A stretch of 64,000 nucleotides of DNA from assembly GCA_947493165.1 (NCBI GenBank), contig CANLPY010000002.1, positions 558,001-622,000 on the forward strand, in the 5' to 3' direction. This DNA comes from an uncultured Erythrobacter sp. (lineage in GTDB: Bacteria > Pseudomonadota > Alphaproteobacteria > Sphingomonadales > Sphingomonadaceae). Below are positions 16,944-25,635 of the stretch, piece by piece; the stretch's first letter is position 1; each line of letters opens with the position of its first letter. The notes below the pieces were generated by a model. The model did no database searches. It had not been told where the DNA came from and saw only the letters and a list, made by a program, of their open reading frames with translations. Made by a program: the position numbers and the translations under genes.

Positions 16944-17978
16944 ATGCATCGCCCTTCTTCCTCTATCGGCAACGCAGCCAAACAAGCGAGAGGCAATAGC
17001 AATGCCTCGGGTATGATCGATGTTTCGGTTTTGATCGTCGCTTTCCGATCTGAAGCCTGTATCGCCGCATGCGTGCAATCAGTTGAACGAGCAGCTCGCA
17101 AGGTATCGACTGAGATATTGCTAGTAGACAATGGCGACGGGGCCAGTTCCGATTTGGTCTCAAAGGACTATCCCAATGTCCAAATCATCCCGAGTAACGG
17201 CAACGTCGGCTTTGCCCGTGCCAATAATCGGCTTGCTGAGCATGCAAGTGGCGAGCATTTGCTACTACTCAATCCGGATGCTTGTCTGGCAGAAGGCGCA
17301 ATAGACGCACTGTATGATGGCGCAAATCGCCATTCTCAATCAGGTGCGGTTGGGGCGATTACCCTAAATGAGCACGGCAAGCCGGATTTCGGCAATGCCA
17401 TCCCGATGCCATCACTTACCGAATTTGCGAGCATAGCAACGGGCCGCGCTCGCGCCTCAAAAGCCATACCCTCTTCAATTGAAACTGGATTGGATAAGCA
17501 GGCAGATGTCCTGTCAGGGAGCTGCTTGATGGTACGACGCGCCGCGTGGTGCAAGCTGGGCGGATTTGATGAAAGATTCTTTCTCTATTGTGAGGAAGTG
17601 GATCTGTGCAGACGATTGAGCCAAGCGGGCTATCAATTGATCAGAGTGGCTGACGCAAAAGCTCACCATCACATCGCGCATGGTAACATTCACTCCCAAG
17701 AACGGCGCCTTTTTCAAGCTGCCGGCAATGTCGAATTTATGCGCAAGCATTGGCCCAGTTGGAAGCGGTGGATTGGCATAGCGCTAATTTGGATTGGAGC
17801 GGCTGCACGTTTCACCATTGGCGGTATAATTGGCCGCGATGGATCAGATCTGCATTCTGCTAGTATGGGCAATCGCCTAGTTGCTCTCAACCCACGAAAG
17901 TGGGTGCTCGGATATCACCCAGAGCGCGGGCTAAAGGCACAATTGGACCGGCTTACGAAAAACGACAGTGCGGCATAG
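16944..17978 (+). CDS. Family 2 glycosyltransferase, rhamnosyltransferase (WbbL)-like
   Basis: A 344-residue family 2 enzyme. The core begins at about residue 24 (MIDVSVLIVAFRSEACIAAC), with NVGFARANNRLAEHASGEHLLLLNPDACL as split motifs, and later FDERFFLYCEEVDLCRRLSQ, the pattern seen in WbbL-type rhamnosyltransferases. A C-terminal hydrophobic helix may tether it to the membrane. The ATG at 16944 is 11 bases after the previous stop; an internal ATG at 17013 would start exactly at the catalytic domain and is an alternative. The complete dTDP-rhamnose pathway in the same locus supports a rhamnosyl role. Confidence 0.84.
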   Translation: MHRPSSSIGNAAKQARGNSNASGMIDVSVLIVAFRSEACIAACVQSVERAARKVSTEILLVDNGDGASSDLVSKDYPNVQIIPSNGNVGFARANNRLAEHASGEHLLLLNPDACLAEGAIDALYDGANRHSQSGAVGAITLNEHGKPDFGNAIPMPSLTEFASIATGRARASKAIPSSIETGLDKQADVLSGSCLMVRRAAWCKLGGFDERFFLYCEEVDLCRRLSQAGYQLIRVADAKAHHHIAHGNIHSQERRLFQAAGNVEFMRKHWPSWKRWIGIALIWIGAAARFTIGGIIGRDGSDLHSASMGNRLVALNPRKWVLGYHPERGLKAQLDRLTKNDSAA

Positions 17979-17980
17979 GG

Positions 17981-18778
17981 ATGGCCCTCCAACATTTTAT
18001 CCTAACGCGTTTCAACATCGCCAGCAGCGGCCGTGAAGCGCGCATTCGAACCCGCGACGGCTGGCTCGATCAGCGCTTTGCGTTGTTTGAAAAGTATTGT
18101 CTGGCGAGCGTTACAAGCCAGTCGGATGGAGATTTTGAATGGCTTATCTACTTCGATGCCAGCACACCCCCTGAATACCGCAACAGATTGGACTTGCTCC
18201 GCGCACAATTCTCTTTCGAACCGTTATTCATTCAGGACTTCAGCGCGCAAATGGCGAAGAGCGATGTTGCCGAGCGGATACGGCCAGGCACCGATCGCTT
18301 GCTGACCACACGGCTGGACAATGACGATGCGATCGCAACCGATTTTGTGGAGCAATTGAGAAGAGAGGCGCGGGCTTCGAAGGACAGCACTTTGCTGTCC
18401 TTCCCGCGCGGTTATAGCCTAAAAGGCAAAAGTCTGTTCGAAGCTAGAGACTTGGCAAACCCATTCATCTCTTTGCTAGAAGACATTGACGACTTCCGCA
18501 CTGTCTGGTTCGATCAACACCAGCAGATGCTAGGGCACTGGCCAGTCCGAACCATCAACTCGCGCGCTTGGGTTCAGGTGGTGCATGGTGTGAACGTGTC
18601 CAATCGCCTAAAAGGAAAACTGGTTCAAACAGACAACCCGTTAACCAGTTTTGCGAATGAGATTGCAGCGCGTGTGGTCAAGCCGAAACGCAGTGCGGTG
18701 GTGATAGATCATTTCGTTCTATTTCCGCTGCGATGGATCCGAGAGCAAGCGATCAAAGCGGTAAAGGCTCTCACGTGA
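17981..18778 (+). CDS. Putative rhamnosyltransferase (PF11316-like)
   Basis: A protein of about 265 residues from the ATG at 17981, which follows the previous stop by two bases. It begins LQHFILTRFNIASSGREARI, then DGWLDQRFALFEKYCLASV and LTTRLDNDDAI, the arrangement of the putative rhamnosyltransferase family, a GT-A relative with a DxD-like LDNDD. It is the last gene of the plus-strand wza operon and overlaps the convergent polymerase gene by eight bases. A longer frame from 17900 overlaps the upstream gene and is not preferred. Confidence 0.8.
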   Translation: MALQHFILTRFNIASSGREARIRTRDGWLDQRFALFEKYCLASVTSQSDGDFEWLIYFDASTPPEYRNRLDLLRAQFSFEPLFIQDFSAQMAKSDVAERIRPGTDRLLTTRLDNDDAIATDFVEQLRREARASKDSTLLSFPRGYSLKGKSLFEARDLANPFISLLEDIDDFRTVWFDQHQQMLGHWPVRTINSRAWVQVVHGVNVSNRLKGKLVQTDNPLTSFANEIAARVVKPKRSAVVIDHFVLFPLRWIREQAIKAVKALT

Positions 18779-20105
18779 CTTTTCCAAGCGCATCATTATC
18801 CGCAGGAAGACCCATCGCGGCTTGACCCATCGCGGCTTGTCCCGTCGCTACGGCCAGCGCGAGGAGAGCAAAGAACCATACTTGCGGCGAAAGCCACAAA
18901 GCCACTGAGAATACGCTTAAGCTGGTTACTGACAGAGCAATCGCGACGCCGCGGACCATGCGCTGATCAATCGGTGCCAAACTGATCGATTTCTTGGCCA
19001 GAACGAAGACGGCGGCAAAAATGGACAACAATGCGAATATCGGGGCAAGGATACCATGGCGCATGGCCAAAACCAGCCAATAGTTGTCGACAGATGGCGG
19101 CATCCAGCGCGGACGATCCCAATCGTTAAAGCCAATGCCGAACATTGGAAATTCTTGAACCGTCTTTATTCCTTCGTCCCAGATTAGCAGACGAAAGAAT
19201 GCTGTTTGATTGTTCAGTGCCGCAAAGCGGGTGATCAGTTGGACAACTCCAGAATCGCTGGCAATCTCCATAAAGATCAGCACTGCGGCCATCGCGCCTA
19301 AGACGAGCCGCCAAGAAACAAATGTGGACCGTTCAACTAGCCAATTGATTGCTATAAAGCCAATACCTGCTGCCAAGACTAGAAAGGCGCCCGACGACAA
19401 GGTGAAAACGCAGCATAAAGCCCCCAACATACCTGCCCAGAGCGGCCACCCCCGCAAACCGGAAAGAGCATAGAGCGGCAGAAAGCTGCCCAGAAAAATC
19501 CCCGCCAGAATGGGATGGGGGAATGGACCTTGAGCACGCATCAAGCCCAGCCTTAAGGTGGGCGATACCGCATGTTCCTGACCGGTGATCGCGGATGAGA
19601 GGGGCAGGACAATGTATGTCTTGGTCAAAGACTCAAGAGCGACAATCGCACCCGTTAGCACCAAACCGGGTGCCGCCAAAATTAAGAATAGACGTGCATC
19701 TTTGAGACTGGTGATTGTCGTCCTGATCCAGAAATATGCAATGGTGATGTCGAGCGTAAGAGCGCCAGAGGCTTGCACCGCACGATCCAACCCCATGGTC
19801 GCAATCGAAGAAATGATCAGCCACAACGCAAACAACGCCGCCAGTACATCGGCAGCGCAGAGCCGAATACGACCTTTTAGAAAATCGAGCGCGATTGGCA
19901 CAACAGCTAGGATCAGAAAAATACGGTAGGGCGGCAACAACAGCGAGCCCGCCGTGAAATTGAACGGCAGCGGGATAAGCAATGTGTAAAACAATGCCGC
20001 TGCGCCAAGCAGCCGCCAATTGCGCATCATCGGAGCGGCGTCGCCGCTTCTCGCGCGCGCATTTGCAAAGGTTGCTTCCATCACCAACCCGAGCCAATCA
20101 GACAA
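18771..20105 (-). CDS. Wzy-like polysaccharide polymerase / O-antigen-ligase-family membrane protein
   Basis: A 444-residue protein with about eleven or twelve hydrophobic segments and a larger periplasmic loop (about residues 290-350), the layout of the Wzy/WaaL superfamily. In a Wzx/Wzy locus it would polymerise flipped repeat units on the periplasmic side. The true start may be the second Met at 20078, or a later Met pair. Near the C-terminus the five-residue unit GQAAM occurs twice because of an exact 15-base tandem duplication. It is transcribed opposite to the wza operon. A second protein of this superfamily lies at 39158. Confidence 0.8.
   Translation of the reverse strand: MSDWLGLVMEATFANARARSGDAAPMMRNWRLLGAAALFYTLLIPLPFNFTAGSLLLPPYRIFLILAVVPIALDFLKGRIRLCAADVLAALFALWLIISSIATMGLDRAVQASGALTLDITIAYFWIRTTITSLKDARLFLILAAPGLVLTGAIVALESLTKTYIVLPLSSAITGQEHAVSPTLRLGLMRAQGPFPHPILAGIFLGSFLPLYALSGLRGWPLWAGMLGALCCVFTLSSGAFLVLAAGIGFIAINWLVERSTFVSWRLVLGAMAAVLIFMEIASDSGVVQLITRFAALNNQTAFFRLLIWDEGIKTVQEFPMFGIGFNDWDRPRWMPPSVDNYWLVLAMRHGILAPIFALLSIFAAVFVLAKKSISLAPIDQRMVRGVAIALSVTSLSVFSVALWLSPQVWFFALLALAVATGQAAMGQAAMGLPADNDALGKVT
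18811..18840. repeat. 15-bp tandem duplication in the polymerase gene
   Basis: CCCATCGCGGCTTGA at 18811-18825 is repeated at 18826-18840 with one difference in the last base. The unit is in frame, so it only lengthens the C-terminal tail by five residues. Confidence 0.75.
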
Positions 20106-20240
20106 GATCGCGGTGCGCAGTCTCCATAGTCAAACATGGAAAGAACCTGTTCCAAAAACCCCAACAAAGCCAGCACCTAAATCTCTAGAATAGGAATCTA
20201 ATTTGATTCTGGCGGTTGAGCCCAAATGACTTTCCTACAT

Positions 20241-20255
20241 GTTCTATTTATGTTC
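20241..20255 (+). promoter_or_regulatory. LexA (SOS) box, alphaproteobacterial type
   Basis: GTTCTATTTATGTTC is a perfect GTTC-N7-GTTC direct repeat, the LexA recognition sequence established in alphaproteobacteria such as Caulobacter and Rhodobacter. It ends 41 bases upstream of the ATG of the spike-base-like gene and lies in a 190-base gap, where a promoter is expected. Binding would repress the two spike-like genes until DNA damage. Confidence 0.75.
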
Positions 20256-20296
20256 TTTTGTGAAGCTCTCCCTTCTTCACATTACAGGATATGCTC

Positions 20297-20566
20297 ATGC
20301 CCCAAGATCCATTCCGCAACCAAGCTGACAGCCCAATGGCCCCTGCTGAGTTTTGCTTTGAGATCACACCCAGCGATAGTGCGGAACTCAACTATGCAAC
20401 AAAAGCGATTTATGTTGGCGAAGGCGGCGACATAGCCCTCACTTCCGTCCGAGCTGATGACCCGGTGATCTTCTCCAGCGTTCCATCGGGAAGCATTCTC
20501 GATGTGCGCGCACGCAAAATCAGCGCGACGGGTACCACCGCAGCGAACATTATTGGCCTAGCCTGA
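20297..20566 (+). CDS. Spike base protein-like (GhsA / RCAP_rcc01079 family)
   Basis: An 89-residue protein from the ATG at 20297, which has AGGA at good spacing; another ATG lies six bases upstream. From memory, the pattern ITPSDSAELNYATKAIYVG, then GGDIALTSV, VPSGSILDVRARKI and SATGTTAANIIGL is that of the small spike base proteins named after Rhodobacter capsulatus rcc01079 (GhsA), which attach head spikes to gene transfer agent particles. Related short proteins occur in phages. The stop overlaps the start of the next gene by one base, so the two are translationally coupled, as ghsA and ghsB are adjacent. A LexA box lies just upstream. No other phage or GTA gene is in the window. Confidence 0.72.
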   Translation: MPQDPFRNQADSPMAPAEFCFEITPSDSAELNYATKAIYVGEGGDIALTSVRADDPVIFSSVPSGSILDVRARKISATGTTAANIIGLA

Positions 20567-22596
20567 TGCCCCGGTCCGGATACGGCTTTGGCTCAATTTC
20601 GAGGTTGGTCAACCTCGGCGCAGGTCCGCCTAACATCACACTTTCACCCGGAGACAACTGGAATGGAAACGCTGGTAGTGGTTTTACAAGCACCCCCGGT
20701 GATCCCCCTCGCCTAACTGCCAAGCCTATCTTGCGGTTAATTACACCGCCTGGTCAACGCTACTCTGAAAGCCTCACAATCGGTGTACGTGCAGCTGCTA
20801 ATAATTCAGGCACCCTCTTCGACAGCGACGGCCTTTCGACGGTTCGCGTTCATTGCGAAGGCAATGTAATTGATATCGCTGCACCGGGGGTGCGCGGCTT
20901 TTACGATGCTAGCGGCTCTAAAAAAAACGTGTGGGGTTGGTGGTGCGACCTTGAATACACCGGGAATGGGTCAGTCGACGTCTTTTTCGAAGCGGTGCCG
21001 ATTGACACCAGCATGCAAAGCAGGGTCATTGGACCATACCGCTTCCATCCCAATACAGCCGACTGGGACTTTGACTTCACCGTCGACCCCGGCCAACCAA
21101 TTTCGTCCACGAACTTCCACGACGTCAACCCGGCAATCAACGCGCTGAAACTGCAGGGCGCAACAGGAGCAGCGCGGGTTCGTATTGAGAAGGCAGGAGC
21201 CTATCAGTTTACTGATCGCAATTGGAACCGTGGTTCAGACGCCGAATGGCTCGTGATCGAAGGCTCAGTTCCCGGTGTACGTTTCGTCCAACCACTCGCG
21301 GGCGACGGGACACCAAACTATTTTCGCCCTCGCTTTGAACCAGTTTGCTTTCGGACCTGCGAACTCGATTTCTCGACGTCCAGCGAATATTATTTCGAAC
21401 CCGGCTGGAATCACGAAAATTGGTTCGATCGTTGCAGCATCACGAATAGCAATGATCGCCAAGATACTCCGTTGAAAAAGCCACGCAATGGCCTCGCTTG
21501 GATTTTCCGTGGGCGGCATTGGATCACCGAATGCGATTTTTCCAATCTGTGGAATTGCGTGACGGGCCAGCATCTTGTGAGAAACTGCACCTTCACGGAT
21601 TGTTGGTCAGATCTCGCCAATGGCACCTACGCATTTATAGGCAACACGGTCGAAGATTTCGATGGAGGCTACTTCCGTACTGGCTTCGCTGCGCTTGGCG
21701 TGAATTATACCGGCTCAGCATCAACGGCAACAATTGCCGCGAGCGGCATTGGCCCCAAGACTTTCACCTTGCGCGAAGATGGTTCGACCATTGACACCTT
21801 CACCGCACAAACGTCGAAGTCAGCATTTCTGGCTGACACGAATTATACAGTGCAGAATGTCGCTGACTGGATCAACGCACAACCCAATTGGTCAGCGACC
21901 GTCTCTGATGACACATTTGCAGCCTTTGCACTTTGCCTTGAGACCGGCACGCCCCAGGCGGCCTTCAGCGAACAAGATGTTAAAAATAGTCCGCTTACGC
22001 TTCACGCGAAGTTCGATATTCATGCCGACATTTATCAGTTGAGCGGGAATGCGACCGCCGAAAATATCGTCATCGCTGAAAACCGCATGTGGGAATTGGA
22101 TGCACAGAATATCTTCTTGACCGCTCCTGGTGGATGCAATGATGCATTGGTGGCGAACAACGCATTCAGCAACAGTCTGACCAGCGGAGCACAAAGCCAG
22201 CTGACCGCTGAGCACAGCCACGTCATCATGGCCCAAAATACATTTGCGAGCCAGATCGTCGCTTTGCGCAGCGATAGCACCTATGATCCCGACGGCTACT
22301 GTCTCATCGCAAACAACGTCTCAACTGAGCTACGCTGGGGCGGAACAGCAGATTCTGATGCAACAGTCTCGAACAATCATGTTCACGCGGGCGGATCAGA
22401 TCCGGCCGGATCCAGCGGAACTACAATCGGCGGAGACAGTACCACACTCTTTGTCAACGCAGGCCTAGGCGACTTTGCGCCTGTCGGACCGCTGCTCAAT
22501 GTCGGCCATAGCCCTGTGACCCGCAATGATGTCCGCTGCGTTAAACGCTCAACCTTTGGTGCTGTCGGCGCGGTCGGCAAACCGATCTTCGGTTGA
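20566..22596 (+). CDS. Tailspike/head-spike-like right-handed beta-helix protein (GhsB-like candidate)
   Basis: A 676-residue protein without signal peptide or membrane helix. The N-terminal part (about residues 1-160) is rich in short beta motifs; the middle (about 190-400 and 500-640) shows short repeats of the kind N..F..C.F.D.W and VIAENRMW/VANNAF/MAQNTF/LIANNV, the ladder of a right-handed parallel beta-helix as in pectate lyases and phage tailspikes. A DUF-like insert with a threonine-rich stretch occupies about 385-490. Coupling to the spike-base-like gene suggests the polysaccharide-binding spike. Alternative: an EPS lyase or epimerase acting on the local polymer, though the lack of an export signal argues against secretion by Sec. 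Confidence 0.65.
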   Translation: MPRSGYGFGSISRLVNLGAGPPNITLSPGDNWNGNAGSGFTSTPGDPPRLTAKPILRLITPPGQRYSESLTIGVRAAANNSGTLFDSDGLSTVRVHCEGNVIDIAAPGVRGFYDASGSKKNVWGWWCDLEYTGNGSVDVFFEAVPIDTSMQSRVIGPYRFHPNTADWDFDFTVDPGQPISSTNFHDVNPAINALKLQGATGAARVRIEKAGAYQFTDRNWNRGSDAEWLVIEGSVPGVRFVQPLAGDGTPNYFRPRFEPVCFRTCELDFSTSSEYYFEPGWNHENWFDRCSITNSNDRQDTPLKKPRNGLAWIFRGRHWITECDFSNLWNCVTGQHLVRNCTFTDCWSDLANGTYAFIGNTVEDFDGGYFRTGFAALGVNYTGSASTATIAASGIGPKTFTLREDGSTIDTFTAQTSKSAFLADTNYTVQNVADWINAQPNWSATVSDDTFAAFALCLETGTPQAAFSEQDVKNSPLTLHAKFDIHADIYQLSGNATAENIVIAENRMWELDAQNIFLTAPGGCNDALVANNAFSNSLTSGAQSQLTAEHSHVIMAQNTFASQIVALRSDSTYDPDGYCLIANNVSTELRWGGTADSDATVSNNHVHAGGSDPAGSSGTTIGGDSTTLFVNAGLGDFAPVGPLLNVGHSPVTRNDVRCVKRSTFGAVGAVGKPIFG

Positions 22597-22603
22597 TTTT
22601 TAA

Positions 22604-22638
22604 TTGAGTGGGGCAGTTCGTAGACTAGCCCCACTCAA
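22604..22638. terminator. Putative bidirectional terminator hairpin
   Basis: TTGAGTGGGGC (22604-22614) and GCCCCACTCAA (22628-22638) form a perfect 11-bp stem with a 13-base loop between two convergent genes. The stem covers the stop codon of the flippase gene. There is no clear U-tract on either side, so it may act with Rho or as a transcript-end stabiliser. Confidence 0.6.
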
Positions 22639-23843
22639 ACACGATCAAGCACAATCGCTTTCTTGATCAGAACGGCAGTGATGGCAATGAGCCATAAGGC
22701 TTCGAATGCTATTTGCGTCAAAGCGGCGCCAACAGCGCCATAGTGTGAAATCAACACCGGGGCGGCGAGCAACGCCGACAGTGCAAACACATTGCACCAT
22801 AGCATTACCCGCGGTCCAATCCTGACGATGACCCAAGCCCTTAGACCTAGAGTAATGAGCGAAAGACAGATTGCACTCACCAAGATGGTCAAAACGTCAG
22901 CAGAGGGAGCAAATGCTTCTCCGGCCACCCAGATGATGACTGGAGGACCGAGGTAATACACTGCGGTCAATGCGCCGCAGGAAAAAATGAACGCCGCGCC
23001 AGCCACAGCAGCTACCAAGAACCGCCGATTTTCTGACGCTGGCATTTCTTTAAAGACGGCTTCGAACATAGCTCGGTAAAGCATCTGCAGCAGCGCAGCG
23101 ATGCGATCTGCCACTGCATAGAACCCAACTGCGCCAGCGCCAGCAATGCCCCCAAGCAACACCACAATTCCCCGCTGGCGGATCGCACCTATGGCGCCCG
23201 ACAAGCCGGTCGGAATGCAAAACGACAGCACTTCAAAAACTTCGTCTCTGTTTGGGCGTTCCGGACAACAAACTTGGACCACTTTTCTTAGTAAAAAAGC
23301 ATTGTTTGCAACGTAGATGAGCGCAAATGCTGCCAAGTAGGCCGTTAATGGCGCTGAAATTGACCAGAACCAGATGGCCACGAGAAAGGTCGCGCAGCCG
23401 GTTACAGAGCGTACCAAAGCCAAGAATCCAAAGTGATCAAACTTGCGCAAAACGCCGGTGAGGGGATCTGAAAGGCGGATGATTTGTGAGAAGATGAGCG
23501 CAGCAGCGGCCCAAAGCGCGTATCCTTCCAATCCAAAATCTATCAACGCAAGGCACGCCCAACCGATTGCAACGCCAATGAGAGCGGTTGCAAAATTGAG
23601 AATTAGCGCCGCTCCTAGAACACGCCCCTCTCGTCCGTCAGATAACGCCAAGACCGCTTGCCAGCTTTGCATGCCGGCAAATGCTTCAAGCATAAGAGAA
23701 AGCGCGAGCACTCCAGCTAATGCCCCCAGGCCTTCGACGCCCAATGCGCGGGCATTGAAGTACATCGCTCCAAAACCAAACAACGCGACTGCGCCTAAGG
23801 AGATAAGCGACCAGCTGGCGTTTTTGACAATGCGCTCCCACAT
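22635..23843 (-). CDS. Wzx-like polysaccharide flippase (MOP superfamily)
   Basis: A 402-residue membrane protein with about twelve hydrophobic segments, starting MWERIVKNASWSLISLGAVALFGFGAMYF, the N-terminal style of PST-type oligosaccharide flippases. Wzx moves undecaprenyl-PP-linked repeat units to the periplasmic face for polymerisation. It sits five bases downstream of the sulfotransferase-like gene and ends the long minus-strand rfb operon. Confidence 0.85.
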   Translation of the reverse strand: MWERIVKNASWSLISLGAVALFGFGAMYFNARALGVEGLGALAGVLALSLMLEAFAGMQSWQAVLALSDGREGRVLGAALILNFATALIGVAIGWACLALIDFGLEGYALWAAAALIFSQIIRLSDPLTGVLRKFDHFGFLALVRSVTGCATFLVAIWFWSISAPLTAYLAAFALIYVANNAFLLRKVVQVCCPERPNRDEVFEVLSFCIPTGLSGAIGAIRQRGIVVLLGGIAGAGAVGFYAVADRIAALLQMLYRAMFEAVFKEMPASENRRFLVAAVAGAAFIFSCGALTAVYYLGPPVIIWVAGEAFAPSADVLTILVSAICLSLITLGLRAWVIVRIGPRVMLWCNVFALSALLAAPVLISHYGAVGAALTQIAFEALWLIAITAVLIKKAIVLDRV

Positions 23844-23848
23844 TTGAG

Positions 23849-24667
23849 TCAGCGCTCTATCAGATCATAAAAGCGCGCTGTGACGTCCACTACTCGCTCG
23901 GCTTCAGATCGTCCCAATTCAATTGGAGGCCTTGGTGGCTGCACCTTGACCATATCACCTAGTTTACGATTTCGGCATGCAAATCCCCACGATCGCAGAC
24001 TTTCGAGTGCGACGCTGTCATTGGCAATCAGGCTATTACGGTCATGCACCATCACGCGATTTCGATCACCCTCTTCAACGAAAGCAAGCAGACATTCGTT
24101 GTAATGCAACCAGGCATCAAGATAGCTCTGGCGCAAACCTTCCAGTCGCTCATCCCATTGTTTCTTCGCGAGCCAATATCGCGGCTTTCGCCAACCGGGG
24201 AATACCCGTTCGATGAGTATTCTACGCTCCCGCGCTAGCAGCGAACCGACCACCTCCTGCGCCGGGCGAAACAAAACTAGCGCAAAGGGGTCAACTGTAT
24301 CGCGATAGAATGGCAAGAACAAACAAGTCCTCGGCTCCTTCCACCCAAACGCCCTTGAACGCGTAAGTTTGCGCGAGAGCAGCGCCCTTCCCTCTTCGGC
24401 AAGTTGTCCTTTGATTTTCAAGTTGAGGTAAGACTGAACTCGGAACGCTGGGCCACCAAGCTCGGCCATCCCGTTCGATGCTAGGTCATTCTCGAGCAAG
24501 ACCCTTGTGTGGAACGCCAGAAAATCCATATCTTCAAAATGACCGTCCTGATTGCCAATACCTCCAGCCAGCGTGGTCTCGCCCATATCAATTCCGCATT
24601 CGCTCAACCATCGCGCCGCAAGTGAAGTATACGACCGGTGCATGCCAAGGACCGCTAGCGCTGACAT
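23849..24667 (-). CDS. Sulfotransferase-family protein
   Basis: A 272-residue soluble protein whose N-terminus ALAVLGMHRSYTSLAARWLSE matches the 5-prime phosphosulfate-binding loop of bacterial sulfotransferase-like proteins; the usual HRSGTS reads HRSYTS here, a Gly-to-Tyr change in the loop. FGWKEPRTCLFLPF and VLFRPAQEVVGSLLARER continue the family pattern. It could add sulfate from PAPS to an EPS sugar. Genes for PAPS synthesis are not in the window. It overlaps the RgpF gene by 13 bases. Some members of this fold are ATPases or kinases, so the reaction is inferred. Confidence 0.7.
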   Translation of the reverse strand: MSALAVLGMHRSYTSLAARWLSECGIDMGETTLAGGIGNQDGHFEDMDFLAFHTRVLLENDLASNGMAELGGPAFRVQSYLNLKIKGQLAEEGRALLSRKLTRSRAFGWKEPRTCLFLPFYRDTVDPFALVLFRPAQEVVGSLLARERRILIERVFPGWRKPRYWLAKKQWDERLEGLRQSYLDAWLHYNECLLAFVEEGDRNRVMVHDRNSLIANDSVALESLRSWGFACRNRKLGDMVKVQPPRPPIELGRSEAERVVDVTARFYDLIER

Positions 24668-25623
24668 ACTTGATCTCGGTACATTTTCCCGCGCAGCTTC
24701 ATTGCTGCAATTGGCGGCTGATCGGCCAAAGCTTGGTCAGGATCAATTTCACACAACACGAAAGGTCGCTCCTTTTCATTTCGCGTTGAGACTTTGCACC
24801 AGTGATAGCCTGCAAGTTCCGCCGCAACCAAAAACACTCGTTCAACCGCATGAGCCAAAGTGTCATTGGTCTGCCCGTCCTCCTCAGGGAAGTGCGAGGC
24901 GGAAAGCTCTAAATCCAAAAGTGGCTTGAGCGCGGCTGGGCGTGCCCAAAACATCGACCCAGCTGGAAAGTCGATCAGTCCATCATAATCCAACTTTATG
25001 TTCAGCGACTGCGCCAAACGATCAGGTTCCTTGCGGTCTCCCCATGCCAATCTAGAATGCACTCGTGGAAAGTTAACGGGCGCCACAATTCCCAATTCCT
25101 TATCCTGCTCAAACAGATCAAAGACTGAACGAACATTGCCGTGCGAACCGCATAGTGTGGCTAGAATTTGTTTACGCCATTCTCCGCCCCACTCGACCGT
25201 GTCAGATCTCTTTGTGTGGGCGAACAGCAAGAGGTCGTAGTACGAATAGAGGTGTGCAAAAGCGGTAAGTTTGGGGCCAATATCTCTCCCACGATTTGGG
25301 ACGACACTTATCGTGAGCTGTCCCTTTGCCCATGACGAAAGCGAGGTTTCGATTGCTTGCTTTTTCGCATCACTGTCTGTCGTCACTAACAAGTCACATG
25401 GGGCCGAGATAAACTCGAAATAGTTCCTGAGCTCGTCGAGCAAATCAATATGGAAAACATGGACTACGACCGCGATGTTGAGCTCTGCTCGCCTATCAAG
25501 CGAGTGAGCAAATGGCACTGCAAAAGCATAATTCTCTTGCGGCGCGCGGGGTTTTGCGCTCGGCCAGCGGCCGGCTAGCCTCAAAAACCAGCGCCGCAAG
25601 CGACTTGCGTGTAGTTGAATCAT
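24655..25623 (-). CDS. RgpF-type glycosyltransferase (rhamnan synthesis F)
   Basis: A 322-residue protein with the RgpF/rhamnan synthesis F pattern: NIAVVVHVFHIDLLDELRNY at about residue 48, VVPNRGRDIGPKLTAF, LLLFAHTKRS, and FPAGSMFWARPAALKPLLDL. RgpF proteins take part in making rhamnose-glucose polysaccharides in streptococci, and similar domains occur in gram-negative O-antigen loci. Its position between two glycosyltransferase or modification genes and downstream of rfbABCD supports rhamnosyl transfer in EPS assembly. Confidence 0.85.
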   Translation of the reverse strand: MIQLHASRLRRWFLRLAGRWPSAKPRAPQENYAFAVPFAHSLDRRAELNIAVVVHVFHIDLLDELRNYFEFISAPCDLLVTTDSDAKKQAIETSLSSWAKGQLTISVVPNRGRDIGPKLTAFAHLYSYYDLLLFAHTKRSDTVEWGGEWRKQILATLCGSHGNVRSVFDLFEQDKELGIVAPVNFPRVHSRLAWGDRKEPDRLAQSLNIKLDYDGLIDFPAGSMFWARPAALKPLLDLELSASHFPEEDGQTNDTLAHAVERVFLVAAELAGYHWCKVSTRNEKERPFVLCEIDPDQALADQPPIAAMKLRGKMYRDQVCQR

Positions 25624-25635
25624 ATGACGCCCCAG

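Noticed and set aside
18811..18840. CRISPR-like or minisatellite repeat
   Set aside because: Only two 15-base copies, in frame inside a membrane-protein gene.
20297..22596. Prophage remnant
   Set aside because: No terminase, capsid, portal, integrase or attachment repeat is near; the pair stands alone, which fits detached head-spike genes better.
23849..24667. Sulfotransferase as a lasso tailoring enzyme
   Set aside because: Sulfotransferases do occur near some lasso clusters, but this gene is inside the rfb/wzx operon, separated from the lasso genes by eight EPS genes.
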